This document shows positions 11,519-21,300 of a stretch of DNA of 64,000 bases, one piece after another. The stretch spans positions 60,001 to 124,000 of the forward strand of contig JAJEKV010000262.1 of NCBI GenBank assembly GCA_021234155.1. Reading direction: 5' to 3'. Under the pieces are notes generated by a model. That model ran no database searches. It had not been told where the DNA came from and saw nothing but the letters and a program-made list of their open reading frames with translations. How positions within the stretch are numbered: position 1 is the first letter of the stretch; every line of letters starts with the position of its first letter. This stretch comes from Isoetes taiwanensis (Eukaryota; Streptophyta; Lycopodiopsida; Isoetales; Isoetaceae). The position numbers were made by a program, and so were the translations under genes.

Positions 11519-13430
11519 AACAAAGTTTAAAATGAAACGCACTAATTTGCTCAAAACGCACTTCAAAAGGAATCTTTGAAAGATTCCCTAAAATCCCCCA
11601 AAAAAGGTCCCTTTTCATGGTATATTTGTGACAAGTGTGACAATTTGAAAATTTTAGGCATCATTTTTGAGGGGGTCTGAACTTAGCTTCTATTCAAAAT
11701 TGTTTGACATCCCTTTTTGGTCCCCCTAGTTTGGTTTGAGAAATAGTAATATTTTCAAAAACTAAACAAAATAGACATTGAAAAACTGTTTTCAAAATTC
11801 AAAATAAATTTCTGGGTGGTATAAATTTATACCACAATAGGTAGTGATGTGCGGATATAACATGTCAGAGAGTTCGCATGGTATAAATTTATCATAAAAT
11901 GGACTCGGCGGTATAAATTTATACAAGAAGAGGACTCAGCGGTATAAATTTATCTGCGAGAGCTCTCTCGATTTCTTCGAGAGCTCCCGGTATAAATTTA
12001 TACCGGTGAGCTCCCCTCATTATCTGCATGAGAGCTCTCTCGGTATAAATTTATACCGATGACTCTCTCTCTCGGTATAAATTTATACATGAATAACCTT
12101 CGGACAATCAATTTATACACATATATGTGTATATATATAATATAATATATATACATACTTACATATATATATCCGAAGAAAAGAGAACTCTTGCGGTATA
12201 AATCTATACGGAGAAAGCGGTATAAATTTATACTTAGAATTGCATATATATATAAAACGTTTGTATATATATGTATATATATATGATCGGAGGTAAAGTA
12301 AATATATATCGTGTAAAATCTTTTGGGGTCTTTCTTACTCAGCCAAAAGGGTTTGGCAACTGAAAACTACTAAAGTAACACACATAAGGGATAATTTTAC
12401 ACACTTTTCTTAGTTTTTAGTCTAAAAGTTCTAAAAGCGGTTCTAAAACTTCGAGCTTGTAATGCAATGTTAGAGCATAAAGTAGTCGAATCATGTTGTT
12501 ATTTCTACTTTTTCTCTACATACATGCGAACTTCACTTGAGGCGACTAAAAATTGCTACTAAAGGCAAAGAACTCCAAAATATTATGGTGACACGGTGTT
12601 TGACTAGAAGGAAACCACGTGGTTTATCCAGAGGGGGCGAGGAGTAGCAACCCCTAAGTTTACCTATTTATTTACAAAATATTTAGGAAAGGGTAAGGCG
12701 GGACGAATACTTCAACGCCGAGAAATGTGCATGGTGCCCTTCGCCACGGATGGCGTAATTGTGATGAATATGCTCAACATTGCTAAGGAGATTGACTATC
12801 TCCGAGCATCACCATGTTGTAGATTGATATGTATGCGTTCAAAAATACATCTCCGAGAATAAAAAGGAGGGCATGTAATCACATGGCTTCATTACTTCAA
12901 CTTTTGTATCCTCGGTATAAATTTATCTTTGCATCATCAACTAAAACTTGACTTAACTACAAAATATCGTGGATGTATTGGTAATTGTAATACTATGTGA
13001 TGCAAAAACAATGGTTTGTCATTCAAGAAGTTTGTTCAAGCGCCTCCCAATGTGTTTTAAGGTCCATTAGGATGTTCAAACCAAAATGGTTGTGAAATAA
13101 CAAATTTCACGTCTTCTAAAACAACTAATATAAAATTTTTCAGGGACAAGGTACAAAAGCATCTAATTTCTTCATACCAATTTGCCCCATAGTAAATCTT
13201 TGAATTTCATTGTAGTTCTCCCCCCTCTACAATGGGATTTTTGTGTGTGTGTGTTTTTCCTTAATACTAAATCTTCTTAAAATGTCTGTTTTCACGAGCA
13301 ATTTTATAAATCTTTGGACTAAAGGTAATAAAAAGGCCTTTTTTAGAGGGATTTCAGAATTTTATAAATTTTCAGAAGGAATCTTTCAAACGCACTTCTT
13401 AAATAAGTGCGTTTCATTTTAAACCTTGTT
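11519..13430. mobile_element. 1.9-kb non-autonomous TIR DNA element nested in the LINE
   Basis: Both ends are inverted copies of AACAA-A/G-GTTTAAAATGAAACGCAC. The match continues in weaker form for about 80-95 bases, with GAAAGATTCC and AAATCCC-C/T-C near-matches on both sides. The flanks carry a 4-bp duplication, ATGA, at 11,515-11,518 and 13,431-13,434. Removing the element and one copy restores the LINE reading GAGGATGAATCTCAT. There is no ORF above 60 residues inside, so the element must depend on a transposase supplied elsewhere. The 4-bp duplication argues against hAT (8), Mutator (about 9), CACTA (3), Harbinger (3) and Tc1 (TA). Sola- or CMC/Ginger-like superfamilies remain possible. 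The interior is AT-rich and contains the palindrome array listed separately. Confidence 0.85.
11818..12926. repeat. array of GGTATAAATTTATACC palindromes
   Basis: Ten copies of the perfect or near-perfect palindrome GGTATAAATTTATACC lie at 11,818, 11,880, 11,910, 11,941, 11,989, 12,042, 12,074, 12,195, 12,219 and 12,914. All share the core GGTATAAATYTAT; the right half decays in some. One copy is extended to the 20-mer CCGGTATAAATTTATACCGG and flanked by inverted GAGCTC, giving a symmetry of about 33 bases (11,981-12,013). GA/CT-rich words such as GAGCTCTCTCG separate copies. The unit contains TATAAAT on both strands. Possible roles are transposase binding sites, bidirectional TATA elements or a structural role; none is shown. 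Confidence 0.85.
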
Positions 13431-13434
13431 ATGA

Positions 13435-13620
13435 ATCTCATACCCTTCAAAGTTGCCCAACATATCATCAAATCCGGACGCGCTATGCTGAGTTGGTCAG
13501 GCCTGGCCAGCCGTTACATGTGACATGTGCTGGGATCATACCTTCAGGAGGTTATGGACATGCGAGATCAGCTATGTCCTCGGGCACACACTTGACATAT
13601 ATATATACATTTATTTCATG
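13435..13620 (+). pseudogene. LINE ORF2 3' remainder after nested element
   Basis: Once the nested element is removed, the zinc-finger-like tail resumes in frame. IEDE before the insertion joins SHTLQSCPTYHQIRTRYAEL after it, which is the expected continuation of the C-x2-C...E-D-E-x-H...C pattern. This shared codon context is the strongest evidence that 11,519-13,430 is a discrete insertion and that both flanks are one LINE. Confidence 0.75.
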
Positions 13621-13783
13621 ATAATGTATACTTGTACAGTTTGACAGCATTCTTATTACCGCCACGATTTTTCCCTCGAAAACCCTTCCGGGAGGGGGGT
13701 GGTTCTAGCCCGGACAATAATAAGTTTGTTGCGCTCCTTCTGGGTCCCATAGGCCGATTGGTCTTAGTGGACGATAAAAAATC

Positions 13784-13819
13784 ATTCTTATTCTTATTCT
13801 TATTCTTATTGTTATTCAT
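13784..13819 (+). repeat. (TTATTC)n tail at the LINE 3' end
   Basis: Six-base units ATTCTT repeat about five times right after the conserved-looking LINE 3' end (GGACGATAAAAAATC). Non-L1 LINEs often end in such short tandem repeats. It marks the LINE 3' boundary. Confidence 0.7.
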
Positions 13820-13837
13820 TAGATATTTCTCAGTTTT

Positions 13838-14590
13838 TTACTCCATTTTAATCAAACATATTCCATCGATTCTTTCTTTCAGCAAATTATGTCTAGGCTC
13901 GCTCAATGCTTTGGTCAAGATATAGGCTAACTTCTCTGCTCTTGTTATATACGCCATTGATATTAAATCCTTTTGTACCATTTCCTTGATCAAATGTTGC
14001 TTAATCTCAATATGCTTCAATCTCTTATGCATAAAATAATTCTTAGTCATTGCAATACAACTTGCACCATCTGAATATAACATTGTTGGAACACTATCTA
14101 TTACTCCAACTTCATTAAGCATTCTTTCATCCAAATAATCTCTTTTACTGCCAACTTTGTAGCATTATACTCTGCCTCTGCGCTTAATGATATTGTTCTT
14201 TGCTTCTTACATTTCCAACTTATGGAACCATTTTCAAACATTAAAACGTAACCAAAAGTAAAATGCATGTGATTAACATCATCACCCCAGTTTGCATCAG
14301 CATATCCCAGTAATTTGCAACGTGTCTTTCCATAGTTAAGTTCAAAATTAATGGTGCCTTTAAGATACTTCAAAATTCTTTTTGCAATAGACCAGTGTTG
14401 CTTAGGATTATTATTGTATCTACTTAATAAATTCACTACAAATGAGATGGTAGGCCTTGTAGCTCCTCTTGAATACATCAAACATCAAATAAGTATTCTA
14501 TAAGATACCTTTTCCATGGATTCTACTTCCTCCTTAGTAGTAGGTGATATCTTTTCGCTTACTTTATGCTCAAGCAGTGCTTACTTTATG
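13838..14590 (-). pseudogene. Ty1/copia pol 3' part: end of RT and RNase H
   Basis: Read on the minus strand, this gives the end of a copia reverse transcriptase and its RNase H. Seen are TTKEEVESMEKVSYRIL, YSRGATRPTISFVVNLLSRY (with NPKQHWSIAKRILKYLKGT after it), LLGYADANWGDD, SWKCKKQRTISLSAEAEYNA, the DGASCIAMTKN block and KHIEIKQHLIKEMV before AYILTKAL. This is the canonical copia order, and the RNase H acidic residues are present. A frameshift lies near 14,120, and a stop interrupts the segment near 14,490. The gene ends at 13,838 with no LTR visible, because the LINE tail is directly adjacent. The missing upstream part continues at 16,945 beyond an insertion. Confidence 0.88.
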
Positions 14591-14591
14591 C

Positions 14592-16944
14592 GGGCTATTT
14601 TTTAAAATCACTAATTTTTTTAATTAGAAGAAGTAAAAAAATGTAAATTCTGTAGCTTTAGACATGTTGTACTACAATTACAAATAATAACCAACAATCA
14701 AGAAACACGCAATAATTTGAACATAATAAGCTCACAACATAGTTCGTAATATCCATAGTCTAAAACAATCAATGCAACGACACCCTTTGAGATATGGTGA
14801 TCAAATTGAAGGAAGATGTTATGCAACCAACTCGGGCATCTAAATGGATATTGACCATCTCTTTCAATTTCTTTTTGAAGAGCATATGTGGTATCATAGT
14901 TTGAAAAACTACTATAACTGATGATGGTAGGTGGGGATGTGTAAATATCTTTAATAAGAATTCATTTTTGTTCGACTTATTAACGATTTAATATACAAAT
15001 ATTGTAATACAAAGAAAGGCTAATCCCTTTTTCTTTAAGGAAAAGGGGGTAAATTGTTTAGCTAATCCTAAAAAAATAATGGAGTACTTGTTTTAACTAT
15101 GACTACTTTTTATTTTTTTTAAAGAAATTTGCCTCCATAAAATTTGCTGCAAAAATTGCCTAGACCCCCTAAAAAATCATCATTTGGCTATTAATAGCCA
15201 CTAATTTTTTCCACGATGATAAGAAAAAGACAAGAGAAGAGGATCGGGGAAACAGGTGTGCAGGAGATCAACTTCAACATAATACAGAATGAGATATTCA
15301 AGAGGTCGACCCATGCATTTGTCCTTGCTGCTAGGAGGTCCAGACTTCAAGGTGTAGGTCTAAACATTTTTAAAGCCCCTGCCATTAATTTTACTACATA
15401 GCTGGAACTTTTAAGTGATGTTGACCATCATATTACCCATAGTCGAGGCTGTCAGAAAAGATTGTGCTATTACATTTGCTCCAAGTTTGGTATAAGAGGT
15501 GCTTCAGAATTACATGGTTTGCTAGATTATGATTTTACTCTCGATAGTGATCAGGATGGTGAGTATATTCAGTTTGTTGAGAGAGCAAGCAAAAATTATC
15601 AGGTGACTGCAACTAGATATGACACTACTCACTTTCAGGAACCTGTCTTCACTCATGAATTGAATTTTGTGCAAACATATAAACAATATGTGAGGCATTT
15701 ACCAGAGAAGAAAGATGAGAAGGAGAAGAACAAGCCAAGCAATTTTTTCCTTACTGCTATCAGCTTACGTGCAACAAATGTAAGTATAATTTAATTAAAT
15801 ATTTTAAATTTTATTAACTTATAATGTTTATTAACTATTTTTTTCTTTTAGGTATGGTATACCCAACTTAGGGTTGGTGTTAAGTCTATCAGGTCTTGGA
15901 TTCGACAGATGGGAAGCATTACAAACAATGCAGAGCTTTGTACCAGATCTGGACGAGTGTTTACTATTATGAGGATGGCTGCAGATGTTCCGACAGAAGG
16001 TGGCATGAGAATTATGGGGCATCGTTCTATCATATCAAAAGTAAGTTTAGCTTTAAAGTTAATAATTTTTATTATAGTTTAGAATATTATTATTAGATAT
16101 ATTCTGATTATAATCTTTTTGTTCAGATATGATAGGAATAAAGGTTTAAAAATGAAGGTAGCTATGTCCATTATTTCTAGTCCTATAAATGCTGATGGTA
16201 GTGCCAAGACGTACGAATCTGGTTTAGCGAAGGAAATTGTGAAAAAAAAGGAGACAGAGGCCAGATCTACTTCAACTTGAATTGTTGCTGAATCGAGTTC
16301 TAGTATGCAAACTGTGCTTGGTAAGATTACTAATGTTACAATTTTAATCTGTTTGCTAGTTTTTAACTTAAATTCATTTATTGATTGTGTTTGTATTGAT
16401 TTGTAGGTGTTCAGGAGGATAATTGTGCTTTAAAGCCTGTTGATAATAATGCTGAAAAGGTGGTTGTGCATCAAGCTGTTGAAAAGGAACAATGATTTGT
16501 TTGGAGGCATTAGTGATGAAGCTTTATTGCAAGTCAAGCTTCCTGAATCTTCAACTTTGATGAAGGGAAATACATTGACAGGTGTTAGTGGATTCAGTTT
16601 TCTAGGAAGTGTGTCAAATTGTATGTTTCTGTAATGCCAGAATGCCAAGGATGCAACTGTATTAGCTGCTGCATTGAGGAAGTGATCTGCATTGAGGAAG
16701 TCAACCTGCTATGGTAGTAGTTTGTGTTTTTGTTGAAATAACTCATAACAATGTAACTCTATTTTTGATGAAATGAAACTCTGATTTTGATCTTACCTGT
16801 AATTTTGAAACACTGATTTTGATCTGATCTATAATTTGTCATGAAATTACTTGTGTATGATTTGTTATAGTAGACTAGACAAATAGGAAAAGAGTGGGAC
16901 ATTACTATATGTAATCTAGGTCTGAAATCCAACGAAATTCCCTA
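14592..16944. mobile_element. insertion inside copia, carrying a recombinase-like gene
   Basis: The minus-strand copia RT stops near 16,945 (after LDLEIHRN) and resumes near 14,590 much further along the domain. This 2.35 kb is therefore foreign, and about 200 residues of RT including the YVDD region are missing. The left edge lies near a 13-bp direct repeat, GCTTACTTTATGC, at 14,557 and 14,579. Words GGCTATT..CACTAATTTTTT recur at 14,593 and 15,184. I could not find convincing terminal repeats or a target duplication, as would be normal for Crypton-type elements. Confidence 0.55.
15216..16490 (+). pseudogene. tyrosine-recombinase-like protein (DUF3504/Crypton-like), with introns
   Basis: Tyrosine recombinases cut and rejoin DNA through a covalent tyrosine link. 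This gene shows box I, KFGIRGASELHGLLDYDF (15,480-15,530), with the catalytic Arg in G-I-R-G-x-x-E. Then comes SDQDGEYIQFVERASKNYQV, like the DxDGxEYLEYxERxTKT segment of DUF3504 proteins. Box II-like sequence FTIMRMAADVPTEGGMRIMG runs into HRS (16,000-16,030), and YDRNKGL (16,128) fits the Tyr nucleophile. Introns 15,780-15,851 (GTAAGT..TTTTAG, phase 0) and 16,041-16,126 join the parts. A TAG at 15,399 and an apparent 2-base loss at the third exon start make it a pseudogene. The expected His of HxxR reads Thr here. A third intron starts near 16,321. The family call is by eye. Confidence 0.65.
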
Positions 16945-18185
16945 CCCTCGACCATTGCGATGTATTTCAAGATCTAATGAATTAGATAATGCAACAATTT
17001 TCTTATGCTTGCCATTTTCACAATTGATGAATAAGTATCATTGTAGTCAATCCCCTTTTCTTGTGAAAGCCCTTGAGCCGCTAACCTGACTTTAAACTTC
17101 TTTTTTTCCACTTGTCAAATCCTTAATCTTGAATATCCATATGTTTCCCACAATGTTTTTAAGTTTTTTTTTCAACCATCAGTTCTTCTAAATGCATGTA
17201 TTCTTCTTCTATTGCAGTCAGTTATTGCGCTTTGTTCTCATATGCGATTCCTCATTATATGTCTTTAGAACATCATATCAAATCGTGCATTGTTTCCTCT
17301 TCCTGCCTTTCCAATCTCTTGCTTTTTCCATCTATTTCTCTTCCAAGATTATCAATCCTAATTCTTTAACTTCGGACTTTTTTTTTTCCGGGTTTTAGTC
17401 TCGTCATTCTTCTTTTAGGTCTATTTCATCATTCACTTTGTTGAGACTATTTTCTATACACATTTGGCTGGCCTGATCACTATTTAAAGTGCTCACATTC
17501 TTTGTTTCATTTCTAGCTGATACAACTTCCTCTTCCATTTTCTTTCTATTAGCATATCTAATATCTGACTTGATCTACACCATTTCGTCACTATCATTAA
17601 GATGGTTATTTTCATGGTTCTCCATAACAATTTCCTTCCTTTTCTCTATGCTTTTGCTACTAAATACCTCTTAATCTTTATAGAATTGATCCTCCACAGA
17701 TTTTTCCTATTATTTGGTTCAACAACCTATATGCTTTAGCTTTCCCATCATACCCAACAATAAAAGCAATTTTGGCCCTATCATCTAGCTTCACTCTGCC
17801 ATGCATCCATACATTTTAAAACTTTCATATTCAGTTACACTGTTATATCACAAGGTTTCTGGAATCTCTCCATCTAAACTCACATTAGGCAGGTCTATTT
17901 TGGATATAAGGCAGCTTTCTACGCTTCCGTCGAAAATCAATGTGTTTCAGTTTAGCCCTTACAACATTCAAACATGTCATGTTCTTTCTTCCTGCTATCG
18001 CATTTTGTTGAGGCATGTATCTCAAAGTTAGTTGTTCTCTTATTTCCCTTTCAATACAAAAGACTTTGAAATTTCGTGGGATATATTCTCTTCCTCTATC
18101 AGACAAACATTTCACCTTATTTCCAGTTTCTCATTCACTAGCATTATTTTTATTTCTATCTATTAATAGCACCTTGAAATTGTGG
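16945..18185 (-). pseudogene. Ty1/copia pol 5' part: integrase and start of RT
   Basis: On the minus strand, a broken integrase core reads ETGNKVKCLSDRGREYIPRN, then REQLTLRYMPQQNAIAGRKN, the copia form of SDxGxEY...TPQQNGVxERxN. Next comes the post-integrase region with FKMYGCMAEVKLDDRAKIAF and VGYDGKAKAYRLLN (about 17,710-17,830). The RT start reads IDYNDTYSSIVKMASIRKLL (about 16,990-17,060). Upstream integrase and gag are lost. The sequence ends against a microsatellite at 18,362. This belongs to the same element as 13,838-14,590. Stops and frameshifts are frequent, so the copy is old. Confidence 0.85.
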
Positions 18186-18247
18186 GATTTATGTCCTTCT
18201 ACTGTTTGGGTTCCATCGCCAATTGGCTTCGTGGATGTTAAAAATCA

Positions 18248-18362
<115 letters not shown>

Positions 18363-20341
18363 TTCACCTTCAGCAATATCTATCTTTTAAATTTGGTTTT
18401 TCCGGTGTGGTCAGAAATGTTTTGGGAATTTTTTTTAAATTATTTTTCTAAGGTTTTGGGCTTTTTCGGCGCCGGAATAAATTCCCGGTATTCCCAAAAT
18501 CGGGAGAAATTCCTTTCGTATGATTTTGGTTTTTCCTCGCTCTCCTTATCCGATTGCAACTGCATGCATGCCACAATTGTAGGCTCAAGGTTTTCTGGCA
18601 TGCAAGCTCATACCAACTTTTGTCTGATCATTTTTACCCTCTCTCAAATTTAGTCCTGATCATTTAAAGGCGTTGGATTTCTGGAAGTTCTTTGGTATGA
18701 TCTGTGCACCCCCCACATTTTCTGTTGTTTGCATCAGACCTGCAGGAGGGGTCAGACTTTGCAAGAAATTTTCTAGGGCATTCTTATTCTCGATTTCGGA
18801 TTGACAAGCGATTGGGCTCAGAAACCATGCCATCATTGATGCATTATTTCTGTTTTGATTTCATATCAGGTCACCGTGAAAATCATTTATGACAAAGCTT
18901 CACAATAGATTTAGGTTGTTCGTTTTTAGGGTTTCCACGAGGGATTTTGGCGTGATATATAGTAGATGTATGTGCTTCTCGGACAAGCCCTCTTGGATTT
19001 TGTGGGATGAGGTGCATTTTGCTATTCAACCGATTACGTGGTGCTAGCAAAAGCATCTTTTGTTAGTCTATAATGCCTTTCGGAGCACCAAATGAAGCAT
19101 GCTGTCGGCGACGCCTTGGTTATCGAAGCTCACCGACATTTTTTAAAAGAAAAAGAGGTATCACGAGCCAAATCAGCCAAATCTTTGTTGTGCATCCTTT
19201 TTTAGGTCTTGGAATTCTGCTTTTCCATCTCTACATTTCTCAACTAGAACTTAATCTCTTTTCAGACCATGGTTTTTATGAAATCATGCCGTCAAGCAAA
19301 ACCTTGAAGTCTAAGCTTCGGTGGATTTATACAAGGAAGCAAAATATATTTCGATTTTTTATTTGTCCCTTTCTAGAATTTTCGTTTAAGGCATTTCTTT
19401 TTCTTGCTTCTTAAGTTGCAAAATTCCAGAGTGTCTTTGTGCAGTATCTACACATTTACATTCGGAATGGAGCTATATTTTGGAACATTTTCAGCATGCA
19501 TTTTTGTTCTCATGGACAAAGCATAAATATACCAGGTATTTCTGTGTTTGCGATGATATCATTCTCTTCTTTCTCAATTTGACTTATTTGTTGTTGCTGG
19601 AGGTTAATAACTTGCATATTTTAATTCACATGAATTTGTTCTACGGGGTAAAGGAGCCTGAGGTTTCTACATATTGTTTTCCCTGGTAATATTCCATGTT
19701 TCATTTCATTGTCTTCCATCATATAAGCAGCTTACCTCATTGGCTATGCAAAAGCAGTAGTAGTGACTAGGATCATTGGTGTATATGATTAATGCTTGGA
19801 TAAGTGACGGGATTGAAAACCCAATTCTCGAGCTTGAAAATTGTGAGACCAAAAAGTTGTTGCAGTACAAAGTTTTGTTTTGTCGCATGATTTCTAAATT
19901 GTGCTTTAGAATCAGATAGGTGAGAACTTCTTAAATAACTACTTCATGTTTATTGGGTCGTACAGTTCTCTCTCCTTGATGAATGATACTCCATATGCAT
20001 TAGTGGAGCTAGGTATATTTGCATCATATATGAGCTCCATATCCAACTTTATTAGTTTGTTTCAGAGGTCTGTGGATGTAGATCTGGATCTGAACAATTC
20101 CGGCATGCTATTTGCTTAACCCGGCATGCTATTTGCTTAACATCTTTGACTTTTCTGGAGTTATCATTCCTTTTATTTAAATTGTCGTTCCTGTTAGCAT
20201 TCTTTTGAAGCTCACAGTAATATATGCAAAGGCTTTTACTAGCAGGGAATCCAGGAGAAAGCATATCCTTTACTACAAAAAGTAGGGATTTAAGCAAGTT
20301 TAGTTTCTAAAGAACTTAACTCTTTCTTCTTCCTATTGCAG
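18363..20341. other. no recognisable gene
   Basis: AT-rich, intron-like sequence. A CGCCGG..CCGGTATTCCC-rich patch near 18,470-18,510 is the only compositional change. At 20,100-20,140 the words CCGGCATGCTATTTGCTTAA repeat twice in tandem. I see no supportable coding region. Confidence 0.45.
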
Positions 20342-20467
20342 AATCAAGTTTCGACATGTTGCACAGATGGTTACCAGAGGATGCCATCATCAAATCTTAA
20401 AAGGATAGAGGTCATGAACGAGGTTCCCTTTTTGTGGATAACCACCTTAACAATGGCCAATTTACTG
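20342..20467 (+). other. candidate isolated exon
   Basis: A 126-base stretch is bounded by TTCCTATTGCAG on the left and CTG|GTAAGATA on the right, both strong plant splice signals. Frame 1 is fully open. Another frame ends in LFVDNHLNNGQFTG, which has the look of a leucine-rich repeat, but it holds a stop. I cannot tell which is genuine, so no product is assigned. It may belong with the exon at 20,869. Confidence 0.3.
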
Positions 20468-20868
20468 GTAAGATATCCATTATTGGAACTTGATGTTTGT
20501 ATCCTAGCAATTGACTTCTGATTCCTCATCTTTCATCCACATGAGATTGTTGTTTTGCACATAGATGAAACGAACATATATTGCAAATGCTAAATTTAAG
20601 AAAGATTGCATTGGGGATTTGGTCTAAATAAGTTACGACTTTGCAATCGAGACCCAATAGCAAATCTCATGTACACATTGTTGGCAAGTCCGGCCTGCTG
20701 CTGTTTGAATACATCATATAAGAACAAAAATAAATCCTGAGAAGTCGGCTATGGCTGCCCTCATTTGTAGATTTATTACCTTGAAATAATAAAGGAAATC
20801 TTCTTTCTTTGCTAGACACGTAAGCATTTTTTGTCTATTAAGGATCTTCCATAAACCATGGATCCAAG

Positions 20869-20972
20869 CAATTCGGGGAGCGGCCAGGTGTCGAGCTTTA
20901 CCGGAAGAACTATGCCAGGCTGCCCACCGCCTTGCCCGAGTGGATAGAAGCAGATTATCTGAAACAAACGTG
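20869..20972 (+). other. candidate conserved exon, unidentified
   Basis: A GC-rich block inside AT-rich flanks has one open frame containing QFGERPGVELYRKNYARL and PEWIEADYLKQTW. It begins after CCAAG (possible acceptor) and ends at TG|GTATGTAAAC, a good donor. Composition and residue use look like conserved protein. I do not recognise the family. It is unlikely to be transposon-derived, and may be a remnant or a Helitron-captured exon since a Helitron end lies 300 bases to the right. Confidence 0.4.
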
Positions 20973-21272
20973 GTATGTAAACATAGAAATGGTCTAATTT
21001 CTCATCTTTGTGCTTGCTTCTTCTTTTGGTTGACATATTATATCATTAAAAATACCGACCTTTTAACGCGTGCATGTATTGCCTTTTCATGCGAGGCATG
21101 TCATGAGCTCTAGCTACGTGAGAGATGGTGAGCTTTGAAGGTTTGTTTGAGATGATTTCACTAATTAAGAATGTGGAAGATGAATTCATATTTATAGGGT
21201 AAACCGTGTGACCTGTATATCTCTGGAGCGCTAAAGCTAGAACCAAAAAGGTAAGAAGTAAATATAGTTGTA

Positions 21273-21300
21273 CTAGTAATGGTGCCCAGCGTTGCTGGGC
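21273..21300 (-). mobile_element. Helitron 3' terminus (minus strand)
   Basis: Read on the minus strand, the perfect hairpin GCCCAGC-AAC-GCTGGGC is followed by ACCATTA and CTAG, then T. A GC-rich hairpin 7-12 bases before CTRR, with insertion between A and T, is the diagnostic Helitron 3' end. The element should extend to the right. A candidate 5' end reading TCTCTAGGATTAAT on the minus strand, preceded by A, lies at 22,197, but this is weak. Confidence 0.7.

Larger units (their letters stand above)
6460..13819 (+). mobile_element. non-L1-type LINE, near full length, interrupted
   Basis: A two-ORF non-LTR retrotransposon: a repeated 5' leader (6468-6694), ORF1 (6713-8432), ORF2 (8436 to about 13,620, interrupted at 11,518) and a 3' end in a short tandem repeat instead of poly(A). 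An ORF1 with coiled coil plus nucleic-acid-binding fold, and the RT sequence type (QGCPLSPTLF, IYADDVDLLA, YKYLGVEF), differ from the L1 copy at 1-2571. They are closer in style to the RTE, L2 or I groups; I cannot name the clade by eye. It is inactivated by stops, frameshifts and the nested element at 11,519-13,430. Its 3' tail abuts the copia fragment starting at 13,838. Confidence 0.85.

Noticed and set aside
11818-12926. CRISPR-like array from regularly repeated palindromes
   Set aside because: Spacing is irregular, spacers share words, units are inside a eukaryotic TIR element and no cas genes exist.
13616-13925. ORFs rich in Asn/Lys or Phe/Leu at the LINE tail
   Set aside because: They come from the (TTATTC)n repeat and have no protein character.
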